Positions 1 through 12,089 of a DNA stretch of 64,000 nt are shown here, piece by piece (position 1 is the first letter of the stretch; each line of letters opens with the position of its first letter). Origin of the DNA: Megaustenia siamemsis (lineage: Eukaryota > Mollusca > Gastropoda > Stylommatophora > Ariophantidae). Where the stretch lies: contig JAVIAB010000157.1 in NCBI GenBank assembly GCA_032433765.1, forward strand, positions 62,001 through 126,000. The letters run 5' to 3'. Under the pieces are notes generated by a model. That model was not told the origin of the DNA, did not search any database, and worked only from the letters and a program-made list of their open reading frames with translations. A program made the translations under genes and the position numbers.

Positions 1-1116
1 CGTCATCTAAGATAAAGTTGGTACAGCTATAGCGTCATCTAAGATAAAGTTGGTACAGCTATAGCGTCATCTAAGATAATGTGGTACAGCTATAGCGTCA
101 TCTAAGATACAGTTGGTACAGCTATAGCGTCATATAAGATAATGTTGGTACAGCTAAAGCGTCATTGAAGATAATGTTGGTACAGCTATAGCGTCATGTA
201 AGATAATGTTGGTACAGCTATAGCGTCATGTAAGATAATATTTGTACAGCTATAGCGTCATATAAGATAATGTTGATATAACTATAGCGTCATATAAGTT
301 AATTTTGGTACAGCTATAGCATCATCTAATATAATGTTGGTACAGCTATATCGTCATATAAGATAATTTTGGTACAACTATAGTATCATTTAATATAATG
401 TTGGTACAACTATAGCGTCATATAAGATAATGTTCGTACAGCTGTAGCGTCATCTAAGATAATCTTGGTACAGCTATAGCATCATCAAAGATAATGTTGG
501 TACAAACTATAGCGTCATATAAGATAATGTTGGTACAACTATAGCGTCATCTAATATAATGTTGGTACAACTATAGCGTCATCTAATATAATGTTGGTAC
601 AACTATAGCGTCATATAAGAAAATGTTGGTACAACTATAGCGTCATATAAGAAAGTGTTGGTACAACTATAGCGTCATCTAATATAATGTTGGTACAACT
701 ATCGCGTCATCTAATATAATGTTGGTACAACTATAGCGTCATCTAATATAATGTTGGTACAACTATAGCGTCATCTAATATAATGTTGGTACAACTATAG
801 CGTCATCTAATATAATGTTGGTACAACTATCGCGTCATATAAGTTAATGTTGGTACAAACTATAGCTTCATATAAGTTAATGTTGGTACAACTATAGCGT
901 CATATAATAAAATGTTGGTACAACTATAGCGTCATATAATAAAATGTTGGTACAACTATAGCGTCATCTAATATAATGTTGGTGCAAATATAGCGTCATA
1001 TAAGTTAATGTTGGTACAGCTATAGCGTCATATAAGTTAATGTTGGTACAACTATCGCGTCGTATAAGTTAATGTTGGTACAACTATAGCGTCATATAAT
1101 AAAATGTTGGTACAAC
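1..1116. repeat. 32-bp minisatellite array, about 35 copies
   Basis: Direct head-to-tail repeats with a period of 32 bp; each unit holds 'gttggtacagctatagcgtc'. Units vary by single substitutions (aagataat, aatataat, aagttaat, aataaaat sub-types) and the sub-types occur in short runs, as expected from local duplication. The array starts before the window. It passes into the next family through a shared 'acaacta' at about 1110-1117. No coding potential. Confidence 0.95.
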
Positions 1117-4100
1117 TAAACCAACTTCCCAGTTCACTATCTACATGGTGAACTAAACCAACTTCCCAGTTCACTATCTACATGGTGAACTAAACCAACT
1201 TCCCAGTTCACTATCTACATGGTGAACTAAACCAACTTCCCAGTTCACTATCTACATGGTGAACTAAACCAACTTCCCAGTTCACTATCTACATGGTGAA
1301 CTAAACCAACTTCCCAGTTCACTATCTACATGGTGAACTAAACCAACTTCCCAGTTCACTATCTACATGGTGAACTAAACCAACTTCCCAGTTCACTATC
1401 TACATGGTAAACTAAACCAACTTTAAAGTGCACTATCTACATGGTGAACTAAACCAACTTTAAAGTGCACTATCTACATGGTGAACTAAACCAACTTTAA
1501 AGTGCACTATCTACATGGTGAACTAAACCAACTTTAAAGTGCACTATCTACATGGTGAACTAAACCAACTTTCCAATGCACTATCTACCTGGTGAACTAA
1601 ACCAACTTTCCAATGCACTATCTACATGGTGAACTGAACCAACTTTACAGTGCACTATCTAGCTTGGAACAAAACCAACTTTCAAAACCAACTGCACTAT
1701 CTACCTGGTGAACTAAACCAACTTACAGTGCACTATCTAGCTTATGAACAAAACCAACTTCTCAGTGCACTATCTATCTGGTTAACTAAATCAACTTCTC
1801 ATGCACTATCTACATGGTGAACTAAACCAACTTCCAAGTGCACAATCTAGCTGGTGAACTAAATCAACTTCTTATTGCACTATCTACATGGTGACCTAAA
1901 CCAATATGTCAGTGCACTATCTACATGGTGAACTAAACCAACTTCTCAGTGCACTATCTACTGGTGAACTAAACCAACTCCCCAGTGCACTATCTAGCTG
2001 GTGAACTAAACCAACTTCAGTGCACTATCTACATGGTGAACTAAACCAACTCCCCAGTGCACTATGTTGCTGGTGAACTAAACCAACTCCCCAGTGCACT
2101 ATCTAGCTGGTGAACTAAACCAACTTCTCAGTGCACTATCTACATGGTGAACTAAACCAACTCCCCAGTGCACTATGTTGCTGGTGAACTAAACCAACTT
2201 CCCAGTTTACTATCTACATGGTGAACTAAACCAACTTCCCAGTTCACTATCTACATGGTGAACTAAACCAACTTCCCAGTTCACTATCTACATGGTGAAC
2301 TAAACCAACTTCCCAGTTCACTATCTACATGGTGAACTAAACCAACTTCCCAGTTCACTATCTACATGGTGAACTAAACCAACTTCCCAGTTCACTATCT
2401 ACATGGTGAACTAAACCAACTTCCCAGTTCACTATCTACATGGTGAACTAAACCAACTTCCCAGTTCACTATCTACATGGTAAACTAAACCAACTTTAAA
2501 GTGCACTATCTACATGGTGAACTAAACCAACTTTAAAGTGCACTATCTACATGGTGAACTAAACCAACTTTAAAGTGCACTATCTACATGGTGAACTAAA
2601 CCAACTTTAAAGTGCACTATCTACATGGTGAACTAAACCAACTTTCCAATGCACTATCTACCTGGTGAACTAAACCAACTTTCCAATGCACTATCTACAT
2701 GGTGAACTGAACCAACTTTACAGTGCACTATCTAGCTTGTGAACAAAACCAACTTTCCAATGCACTATCTACCTGGTGAACTAAACCAACTTTACAGTGC
2801 ACTATCTAGCTTATGAACAAAACCAACTTCTCAGTGCACTATCTATCTGGTTAACTAAATCAACTTCTCATGCACTATCTACATGGTGAACTAAACCAAC
2901 TTCCAAGTGCACAATCTAGCTGGTGAACTAAATCAACTTCTCATTGCACTATCTACATGGTGACCTAAACCAATATGTCAGTGCACTATCTACATGGTGA
3001 ACTAAACCAACTTCTCAGTGCACTATCTAGCTGGTGAACTAAACCAACTCCCCAGTGCACTATCTAGCTGGTGAACTAAACCAACTTCTCAGTGCACTAT
3101 CTACATGGTGAACTAAACCAACTCCCCAGTGCACTATGTTGCTGGTGAACTAAACCAACTCCCCAGTGCACTATCTAGCTGGTGAACTAAACCAACTTCT
3201 CAGTGCACTATCTACATGGTGAACTAAACCAACTCCCCAGTGCACTATGTTGCTGGTGAACTAAACCAACTTCCCAGTTTACTATCTACATGGTGAACTA
3301 AACTAACTTCCCAGTGTACTATCTAGCTGGTGAACTAAACAAACTCTCCAGTGCACTATCTAGCTGGTGAACTAAACCAACTTCCCAGTGCACTATCTAC
3401 ATGGTGAACTAAACTAACTTCCCAGTGCACTATTTAGCTTGTGAATTAAACCAACTACCCAGTGCATTATTTAGCTTGTGAATTAAACCAACTTCCCAGT
3501 GCACTATTTAGCTTGTGAATTAAACCAACTTCCAAGTACACTATCTGGCTGGTGAACTCAACCAACTTTTAGCTGGTGAACTAAACCAACTTTCCAGTGC
3601 ACTATCTATCTGGAAAACTAAACCAAATCGTCTGTCCACTATCTAGATGGTGAACTAAACCAAATTGTCTGTGCACTATGTAGCTAGTGAACTAAACCAA
3701 CACCCCAGTGCACTATCTAGCTGGTGAACGAAACCAACACCCTAGTGCACTATATAGCTAATGAACTAAACCAACTCCCCAGTGCACTATCTAGCTGGTG
3801 AACTAAACCAACACCCCAATGCACTATCTAGCTGGTGAACTAAACCAACACCCCAGTGCACTATCTATTTGGTGAACTAAACCAACACCCCAGTGCACTA
3901 TCTAGCTGGTAAACTAAACCAACACCCCAGTGCACTATCTAGCTAGTGAACTAAACCAACTCCCCAGTGCACTATCTAGCTGGTGAACTAAACCAACTCA
4001 CCAGTGCACTATCTAGCTGGTGAACTAAACCAACTCCCCAGTGCACTATCTAGCTGGTGAACTAAACCAACTCCCCAGTGCACTATCTAGCTGGTGAACT

Positions 4101-4367
4101 AAACCAACACCCCAGTGCACTATCTAGCTGGTGAACTAAACCAACATCCCAGTGCACTATCTAGCTGGTGAACTAAACAACTCCCCAGTGCACTATCTAT
4201 TGGTGAACTAAACCAACTCCCCAGTGCACTATCTAGTTGGTGAACTAAACCAACTCCCAGTGCACTATCTAGCTGGTGAACTAAACCATCACCCCAGTGC
4301 ACTATCTAGGTGGTGAATTAAACCAACTCCCTAGTGCACTATTTAGCTGGTGAACTAAACCAACTCC
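1114..4367. repeat. 37-bp minisatellite array with a 1.07-kb higher-order duplication
   Basis: Period 37 bp; the core is 'gtgaactaaaccaact' followed by a variable spacer and 'cactatctacatg'. About 88 copies. A block of about 29 units is present twice: the distinctive unit starting 'cttatgaacaaaaccaactt' occurs at 1741 and again at 2810, and the order of variant units around it is the same. From about 3300 the units are more diverged and carry 'ctagctggtgaactaaacc'. Minus-strand open frames here are only echoes of the repeat. Confidence 0.95.
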
Positions 4368-4560
4368 TAATCGATACACGAGAAGTGGTGCACGAACAAC
4401 TGTTACCATTTCTAAATATAGATTTCCTGAAGCGGTTTTCAAAATATTTAATACCGTTTTTATGGTCGACAGGTACCAGGTATCTCAAGGATAAACATCT
4501 CTTACCTGGTGAGATAGATGTACCTGTATATAGTACCTGGTCCACTTCAATGAAATAGTT
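4368..4560 (+). other. Short non-repetitive island with a weak open frame
   Basis: Unique sequence between two arrays. A plus-strand frame (4334-4558, 74 codons) starts inside the last repeat units and reads through the island; its middle (VVHEQLLPFLNIDFLKRF) looks protein-like but no family is recognised. 'acctg|gtgaga' near 4506-4512 resembles a splice donor. An imperfect inverted repeat of GGTACC/TACCTGG words (about 4470-4525) could form a hairpin. No convincing acceptor was found, so this is only a possible exon remnant. Confidence 0.2.
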
Positions 4561-4722
4561 CTCGCTGTCCTGATCACACAGATGTTCTTGTATATAGAAC
4601 CATCATCATTGTACTCAGTGTCCGTTAGTACTATAATCTCGTCCTGATCACACACATGTTCTTGTATATGTAACCATCATCATTGTACTCCGTGTCCGTT
4701 GGTACTATAATCTCTATCCTGA
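4561..4722. repeat. Two-copy direct repeat, about 74 bp
   Basis: 'tcctgatcacaca' followed by 'catcatcattgtactc' is present twice with a period of about 74 bp (first copy from 4568, second from 4642), with a third partial start near 4712. No gene seen. Confidence 0.8.
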
Positions 4723-4724
4723 TA

Positions 4725-5212
4725 GTTAATGTATCAGTGAATTATACTGAGTTATATATTAGTGAGTTATACTGAGTTAGTATATCAGTAAGTCATGCTG
4801 AGTTAATGTATCAGTGAGTCATGCTGAGTTAGTATATCAGTGAGTCAAGCTGAGTTAGTGTATCAGTGAGTTATGTTGAGTTAGTAATCAGTGAGTTATG
4901 CTGAGTTAGTCTATCAGTGAGTCAAGCTGAGTTAGTGTATCAGTGGTTTATGCTGAGTTAGTGTATCAGTGAGTCACGCTGAGCTAGTGTATCAGTGAGT
5001 CACGCTCAGTTAGTATATCAGTGAGTCACACTGAGTTAGTGTATCAGTGAGTGACGCTGAGTTAGTATATCAGTGAGTCACGCTGTGCTAGTGTATCAGT
5101 GAGTCACGCTCAGTTAGTATATCAGTGAGTCACTCTGAGTTAGTATATCAGTGAGTCACGCTGAGCTAGTGTATCAGTGAGTCACGCTGAGGTAGTGTAT
5201 CAGTGAGTCATT
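4725..5212. repeat. 26-bp minisatellite
   Basis: Period 26 bp with the core 'gttagtgtatcagtgagtca' and about 19 copies. It ends at 'agtcattagagaagag'. The next 50 bp (5213-5263) are A/T-rich with a T8 run and hold nothing recognisable. Confidence 0.93.
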
Positions 5213-5263
5213 AGAGAAGAGATTTTTTTTGAATAATCAACAATAACTAAAAAATCGAGAGAA

Positions 5264-6990
5264 ATAGTGTAGTAAAGAGATGAGAGAAATATTGTAGTAG
5301 AGAGATGAGAGAAATAGTGTAATAGAGAGATGAGAGAAATAGTGTAATAGAGAGATGAGAGAAATAGTGTAATAGAGAGATGAGAGAAATAGTGTAGTAG
5401 GAAGATGAGAGAAATAGTCTAGTAGAGAGATGAGAGAAATATTGTAGTAGAGAGATGAGAGAAATAGTGTAGTAGAGAGATGAGAGAAACAGTGTAGTAG
5501 AGAGATGAGAGAAATATTGTAATAGAGAGATGAGAGAAATATTGTAATAGAGAGATGAGAGAAATATTGTAATAGAGAGATGAGAGAAATAGTCTAGTAG
5601 AGAGATGAGAGAAATAGTCTAGTAGAGAGATGAGAGAAATATTGTAATAGAGAGATGAGAGAAATAGTCTAGTAGAGAGATGAGAGAAATAGTCTAGTAG
5701 AGAGATGAGAGAAATATTGTAATAGAGAGATGAGAGAAATAGTCTAGTAGAGAGATGAGAGAATTATTGTAGTAGAGAGATGAGAGAAATATTGTAATAG
5801 AGAGATGAGAGAAATAGTCTAGTAGAGAGATGAGAGAAATAGTCTAGTAGAGAGATGAGAGAAATATTGTAATAGAGAGATGAGAGAAATAGTCTAGTAG
5901 AGAGATGAGAGAAATAGTCTAGTAGAGAGATGAGAGAAATATTGTAATAGAGAGATGAGAGAAATAGTCTAGTAGAGAGATGAGAGAAACAGTGTAGTAG
6001 AGAGATGAGAGAAATATTGTAATAGAGAGATGAGAGAAATAGTCTAGTAGAGAGATGAGAGAAATAGTCTAGTAGAGAGATGAGAGAAATATTGTAATAG
6101 AGAGATGAGAGAAATAGTCTAGTAGAGAGATGAGAGAATTATTATAATAGAGAGATGAGAGAAATAGTCTAGTAGAGAGATGAGAGAAATATTGTAATAG
6201 AGAGATGAGAGAAATAGTCTAGTAGAGAGATGAGAGAAATATTGTAATAGAGAGATGAGAGAAATAGTGTAGTAGAGAGATGAGTGAAATATTATAATAG
6301 AGAGATGAGAGAAATAGTGTAGTAGGGAGATGAGAGAAATAGTCTAGTAGAGAGATTAGAGAAATATTGTAATAGAGAGATGAGAGAAATAGTGTAGTAG
6401 AGAGATGAGAGAATTAGTGTAGTAGAGAGATGAGAGAAATAGTGTAGTAGAGAGATGAGAGAAATATTGTAGTAGAGAGATGAGAGAAATAGTGTAGTAG
6501 AGAGATGAGAGAAATAGTGTAGTAGAGAGATGAGAGAAATAGTGTGGTAGACAGAGGAGAGAAATAGTGTAGTAGAGAGATGAGAGAACTAGTGTAGTAG
6601 AGAGATGAGAGAAATAGTGTAGTAGACAGAGGAGAGAGATGAGAGAACTAGTGTAGTAGAGAGTTGAGAGAACTAGTGTAGTAGAGAGATGAGAGAACTA
6701 GTGTAGTAGAGAGATGAGAGAACTAGTGTAGTAGAGAGTTGAGAGAACTAGTGTAGTAGAGAGATGAGAGAACTAGTGTAGTAGAGAGATGAGAGAACTA
6801 GTGTAGTAGAGAGATGAGAGAACTAGTGTAGTAGAGAGTTGAGAGAAATAGTGTAGTAGAGAGATGAGAGAACTAGTGTAGTAGAGAGATGAGAGAACTA
6901 GTGTAGTAGAGAGTTGAGAGAAATATTGTAGTAGAGAGATGAGAGAACTAGTGTAGTAGAGAGATGAGAGAACTAGTGTAGTAGAGAGAT
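5264..6990. repeat. 25-bp purine-rich minisatellite, about 69 copies
   Basis: Period 25 bp, core 'agagagatgagagaaatagt'. The plus strand is strongly purine-rich. Sub-types 'aatattgtaatag', 'aatagtctagtag' and, after about 6580, 'aactagtgtagtag' occur in blocks, so the array grew by block duplication. The minus-strand open frame at 6773-7033 is a repeat artefact. Confidence 0.95.
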
Positions 6991-7253
6991 GAGAGAATTC
7001 GACTCCCAGCCGTCCATGTTGGAAGTGGCCCAAGCTGATAGGCGAGATTTCGCTCTCCGTTACGGAACCTGCAATGTTTGCGCGCGGGCGTGTTTCAAGG
7101 TCCCTGGTAGTCGCACGTCGGAGCTAAACAAGATAACACGTCGTGTGCAAAACATTTAACGCAATTTACTTAACGGAGAAGATATTGTGGACAGAATCTG
7201 GAGACTTCAACAGAAAGTAGATTTGTGCCAGAGTTGAACTATTTCTAAACCTG
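6989..7253 (+). pseudogene. Decayed exon-like island with Cys-rich motif and splice donor
   Basis: One plus-strand frame can be read across the whole island from ATG 6989 (or ATG 7016), broken by an in-frame TAA at 7157 and a TGA at 7235. The translation is protein-like: 'YGTCNVCARACFK' gives closely spaced Cys residues (C-x2-C-x3-C), and 'DIVDRIWRLQQKVDLCQS' follows the first stop in the same frame. The island ends in a good 5' splice site, 'aacctg|gtaaga', with GT at 7254-7255. The Cys spacing suggests a small zinc-binding module, as in some transcription-factor or transposon-encoded N-terminal domains, but the family is not identified. No acceptor is visible because the left side is repeat. 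Two stops in one frame argue for decay; sequencing error is the alternative. Confidence 0.4.
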
Positions 7254-7265
7254 GTAAGATTTGCC

Positions 7266-7515
7266 ACATTAGTCTTACTTCACATTTCTAATGGCTGAGC
7301 TAACAAGTCTTACTTCACATTTCTAATGGCTGAGCTAACAAGTCTTACTTCACATTTCTAATGGCTGAGCTAACAAGTCTTACTTCACATTTCTAATGGC
7401 TGAGCTAACAAGTCTTACTTCACATTTCTAATGGTTGAGCTAACAAAAGTTATACTTCAAATTTATAATGGCTGAAATAACAAAAGTCATACTTTACATT
7501 TCTAATGGCTGAGCT
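7266..7515. repeat. 35-37-bp minisatellite, left part
   Basis: Units of about 35 bp containing 'cttacttcacatttctaatg' and 'gctgagctaaca'. The array begins about 12 bp after the donor site of the preceding exon-like island and is cut by the SINE at 7516. It is continuous in sequence with the array that resumes at 7836. Confidence 0.93.
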
Positions 7516-7835
7516 GGGGACTGGTTGAGCAAGACGCCGGCTTCGAGACAGAGAGGTTGTGGGTTCAAATCCCGGCAGCACCAGTTGGGATTTTTATTTA
7601 TGGCTTCTCTCTGCGACAACCACCCCTGGTCTCAGCAGCTAGACCCGGCTTGAAACGTCAATTACTCATTGACTGAAAAAATGTGAGTACCTCCGAAGAC
7701 GGAGTTATCTGCCTGTGCGGCGAGGGACCCCTGTGCACACGGCTGACAGGGAAAAACGGATTAACATGTAAAATACAGTTCCTAGACTCTAGGGACTTCG
7801 TCAGAGGTAAAATAAAACTGGAGAACGAGAAAAGA
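7516..7835 (+). mobile_element. tRNA-derived SINE, about 320 bp, with 12-bp TSD
   Basis: The head has RNA polymerase III internal promoter boxes: A-box-like 'tggttgagcaagacgcc' and B box 'gggttcaaatccc' (about 7568-7580), followed by 'ggcagcacc', as in a tRNA. A non-tRNA body of about 240 bp follows. The insertion lies inside the 37-bp array and is flanked by the direct repeat 'aatggctgagct' at 7504-7515 and 7836-7847. That sequence is part of the array unit, but its presence on both sides in the same phase is what a TSD would produce. Non-autonomous; it codes for nothing. The tRNA parent was not determined. Confidence 0.75.
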
Positions 7836-10348
7836 AATGGCTGAGCTAACAAAAGTCTTACTTCCCATTTATAATAGATGAACAAACAAATCTTACTTCA
7901 CATTTATAATGACTGAGCTAACAAAAGTCTTACTTCACATTTATAATGACTGAGCTAACAAAAGTCTTACTTCACATTTATAATGACTGAGCTAACAAAA
8001 GTCTTACTTCACATTTATAATGGCTGAGCTAACAAAAGTCTTACTTCACATTTATAATGGCTGAGCTAACAAAAGTCTTACTTCCCATTTATAATGGCTG
8101 AGCTAACAAAAGTCTTACTTCACATTTATAATAGCTGAACAAACAAATCTTACTTCACATTTATAATGACTGAGCTAACAAAAGTCTTACTTCCCATTTA
8201 TAATAGCTGAACAAACAAATCTTACTTCACATTTATAATGACTGAGCTTACAAAAGTCTTACTTCACATTTAAAATGGCTGAGCTAACAAAAGTCTTACT
8301 TCACATTTATAATAGCTGAACAAACAAATCTTACTTCATATTTATAATGACTGAGCTAACAAAAGTCTTACTTCCCATTTATAATAGCTGAACAAACAAA
8401 TCTTACTTCACATTTATAATGACTGAGCTAACAAAAGTCTTACTTCACATTTATAATAGCTGAACAAACAAATCTTACTTCACATTTATAATGGCTGAGC
8501 TAACAAAAGTCTTACTTCACATTTATAATAGCAGAGCAAACAAATCTTACTTCACATTTATAATGACTGAGCTAACAAAAGTCTTACTTCACATTTATAA
8601 TGCTGAGCTTACAAAAGTCTTACTTCACATTTATAATAGCTGAACTTACAAAAGTCTTACTTCACATTTATAATGACTGAGCTAACAAAAGTCTTACTTC
8701 ACATTTATAATGGCTGAGCTAACAAATCTTACTTCACATTTATAATAGCTGAACAAACAAATCTTACTTCACATTTATAATGACTGAGCTAACAAAAGTC
8801 TTACTTCACATTTATAATGGCTGAGCTAACAAAAGTCTTACTTCACATTTATAATGGCTGAGCTAACAAAAGTCTTACTTCACATTTATAATGACTGAGC
8901 TAACAAAAGTCTTACTTCACATTTATAATGACTGAGGTAACAAAAGTCTTACTTCACATTTATAATGGCTGAGCTAACAAAAGTCTTACTTCCCATTTAT
9001 AATGGCTGAGCTAACAAAAGTCTTACTTCACATTTATAATAGCTGAACAAACAAATCTTACTTCACATTTATAATGACTGAGCTAACAAAAGTCTTACTT
9101 CCCATTTATAATAGCTGAACAAACAAATCTTACTTCACATTTATAATGACTGAGCTTACAAAAGTCTTACTTCACATTTAAAATGGCTGAGCTAACAAAA
9201 GTCTTACTTCACATTTATAATAGCTGAACAAACAAATCTTACTTCATATTTATAATGACTGAGCTAACAAAAGTCTTACTTCCCATTTATAATAGCTGAA
9301 CAAACAAATCTTACTTCATATTTATAATGACTGAGCTTACAAAGTCTTACTTCACATTTATAATAGCTGAACAAACAAATCTTACTTCACATTTATAATG
9401 GCTGAGCTAACAAAAGTCTTACTTCACATTTATAATAGCAGAGCAAACAAATCTTACTTCACATTTATAATGACTGAGCTAACAAAAGTCTTACTTCACA
9501 TTTATAATGGCTGAGCTTACAAAAGTCTTACTTCACATTTATAATAGCTGAGCTTACAAAAGTCTTACTTCACATTTATAATGACTGAGCTAACAAAAGT
9601 CTTACTTCACATTTATAATGGCTGAGCTAACAAATCTTACTTCACATTTATAATAGCTGAACAAACAAATCTTACTTCACATTTATAATGACTGAGCTAA
9701 CAAAGTCTTATTTCACATTTATAATGGCTGAGCTAACAAATCTTACTTCACATTTATAATGGCTGAGCTAACAAATCTTACTTCACATTTATAATGGCTG
9801 AGCTAACAAATGTCTTACTTCACATTTATAATAGCTGAGCTAACAAAAGTCTTACTTCACATTTATAATTGCTGAGCTAACAAAAGTCTTATTTCACATT
9901 TATAATGGCTGAGCTAACAAAAGTCTTACTTCACATTTATAATTGCTGAGCTAACAAAAGTCTTATTTCACACTTATAATGGCTGAGCCAACAAATCTTA
10001 CTTCACATTTATAATGGCTGAGGTAACAAAGCTTACTTCACATTTATAATGGCAGAGCTAACAAAAGTCTTACTGCACATTTATAATGGCTGAGCTAACA
10101 AATCTTACTTCACATTTATAATGGCTGAGCTAACAAATCTTACTTCACATTTATAATGGTTGAGCTAACAAATCTTACTTCACATTTATAATGGCTGAGC
10201 TAACAAATCTTATTTCACATTTATAATGGTTGAGCTAACAAGTCTTACTTCACATTTATAATGGTTGAGCTAACAAATCTTACTTCACATTTATAATGAC
10301 TGAGCTAACAAATCTTACTTCACATTTATAATAGCTGAACAAACAAAT
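7836..10348. repeat. 37-bp minisatellite with a 0.9-kb higher-order duplication
   Basis: Period 37 bp, core 'cttacttcacatttataatg' then '(a/g)ctgagctaacaaaagt', with a shorter 'agctgaacaaacaaat' variant; about 68 copies. A rare variant 'acatttaaaatggctg' occurs at 8266 and 9174, and the variants around both are in the same order, showing a block duplication of about 908 bp. No gene seen. Confidence 0.94.
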
Positions 10349-11690
10349 CTCTTTTGCTCTTTTGTTGACCTCTCCAACTGTTATGTTTCTTAGTGTTTTT
10401 AATATTCCATCAATCCATCTTTTGCTCTTCTGTTGGTCTCTCCTGCTGTTATGTTTCCTAGTGTTTCTAATATTCCATCAATCCATCTTTTGCTCTTTTG
10501 TTGACCTCTCCAACTGTTATGTTTCCTAGTGTTTCTAATATTCCATCAATCCATCTTTTGCTCTTCATTTGGCCTCTCCTGCTGTTATGTTTCCTAGTGT
10601 TTCTAATATTCCATCAATCCATCTTTTGCTCTTTTGTTGACCTCTCCAACTGTTATCTTTCCTAGTGTTTCTAATATTCCATCAATCTATCTTTTGCTCT
10701 TCTGTTGACCTCTCCAACTGTTATGTTTCCTAGTGTTTCTAATATCCCATCAATCTATCTTTTGTTCTTCTGTTGACCTCCCCTGCTGTTATGTTTCCTA
10801 GTGTTTCTAATATTCCATCAATCCATCTTTTGCTCTTCTGTTGGCCTCTCCTGCTGTTATGTTTCCTAGTGTTTCTAATATTCCATCAATCCATCTTTTG
10901 CTCTTCTGGTGGCCTCTCCAACTGTTATGTTTCCTAGTGTTTCTAATATTCCATCAATCCATCTTTTGCTCTTCTGTTGGCCTCTCCTGCTGTTATGTTT
11001 CCTAGTGTTTCTAATATTCCCTCAATCCATCTTTTGCTCTTCTGTTGGCCTCTCCTGCTGTTATGTTTCTTAGTGTTTTTAATATTCCATCAATACATCT
11101 TTTGCTCTTCTGTTGGTCTCTCCTGCTGTTATGTTTCCTAGTGTTTCTAATATTCCATCAATCCATCTTTTGCTCTTTTGTTGACCTCTCCAACTGTTAT
11201 GTTTCCTAGTGTTTCTAATATTCCATCAATCCATCTTTTGCTCTTTTGTTGACCTCTCCAACTGTTATGTTTCCTAGTGTTTCTAATATTCCATCAATCC
11301 ATCTTTTGCTCTTTTGTTGACCTCTCCAACTGTTATCTTTCCTAGTGTTTCTAATATTCCATCAATCCATCTTTTGCTCTTCTGTTGACCTCTCCAACTG
11401 TTATGTTTCCTAGTGTTTCTAATATCCCATCAATCTATCTTTTGTTCTTCTGTTGACCTCCCCTGCTGTTATGTTTCCTAGTGTTTCTAATATTCCATCA
11501 ATCCATCTTTTGCTCTTCTGGTGGCCTCTCCAACTGTTATGTTTCCTAGTGTTTCTAATATTCCATCAATCCATCTTTTGTTCTTCTGTTGGCCTCTCCT
11601 GCTGTTATGTTTCCTAGTGTTTCTAATATTCCATCAATCCATCTTTTGCTCTTCTGTTGGCCTCTCCTGCTGTTATGTTTCCTAGTGTTT
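10349..11690. repeat. 68-bp minisatellite with a 680-bp higher-order duplication
   Basis: Period 68 bp, core 'ttatgtttcctagtgtttct' plus 'aatattccatcaatccatc'; about 20 copies. The rare variant 'tttcttagtgtttttaatat' is at 10386 and 11066, exactly ten units apart. On the minus strand the unit can be read as 'GWIDGILETLGNITAGEANR', which faintly resembles the W-I-D-x-I segment near the C terminus of LINE reverse transcriptases; that origin is unproven. The array directly abuts a LINE fragment. Confidence 0.92.
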
Positions 11691-11694
11691 CTTT

Positions 11695-12085
11695 TATTTT
11701 ATCACCATCATCTTCATCATTGTGTGCCGTCTTCGCATCGAAGATTGGATACCATGGAGTGCCATTCTGCTCTGTCCTTCAATTTGATAGTGCAGATTGT
11801 CATAGACTAACATGCCCATCTTTTGATGTTACTCGTCCATGTTAGTTGGTCTGCCTCTTTTACCTTGTTTTTTCCCTTCTAATGTTACGTTTAAGGCTGT
11901 TGTGTCATTTAACATGCCCCAAAAATCTCATTTGTCTTGTTTGAATTGTGTTTAGTAGTTTTCTTTTTATGTTTAGTTGTTTCAAGATTTCATTGTTTGT
12001 TTTCTTTTCTTTTCAATCCAATTCTTCCCATTTTTCAATATATCCACATTCCAAAGGCTTCAATTTTCTATTCTGTTTTTTTTTT
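11695..12085 (-). mobile_element. Antisense LINE 3' fragment (RT C-terminal region)
   Basis: Collinear at the DNA level with the LINE copy at 41348-41681 and 45690-45730: both share '(a)tcatc'-rich tails, 'gtgccgtct.cgca', 'ttgatgt.actcgtccatgt' and 'tttgtcttgtttgaattgt'. In the second copy the minus strand translates to the basic end of a LINE reverse transcriptase (see 41348). Here the sequence crosses the position '(t)atccacatt.caaag' (12041-12056) without interruption, whereas the other copy carries a SINE plus satellite there, so this copy shows the empty site. Multiple stops and frameshifts; inactive. Confidence 0.75.
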
Positions 12086-12089
12086 CCTT

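Noticed and set aside
7516..7600. A functional tRNA gene
   Set aside because: A and B boxes are present, but the sequence does not fold as a full cloverleaf, runs into a SINE body and has a TSD.
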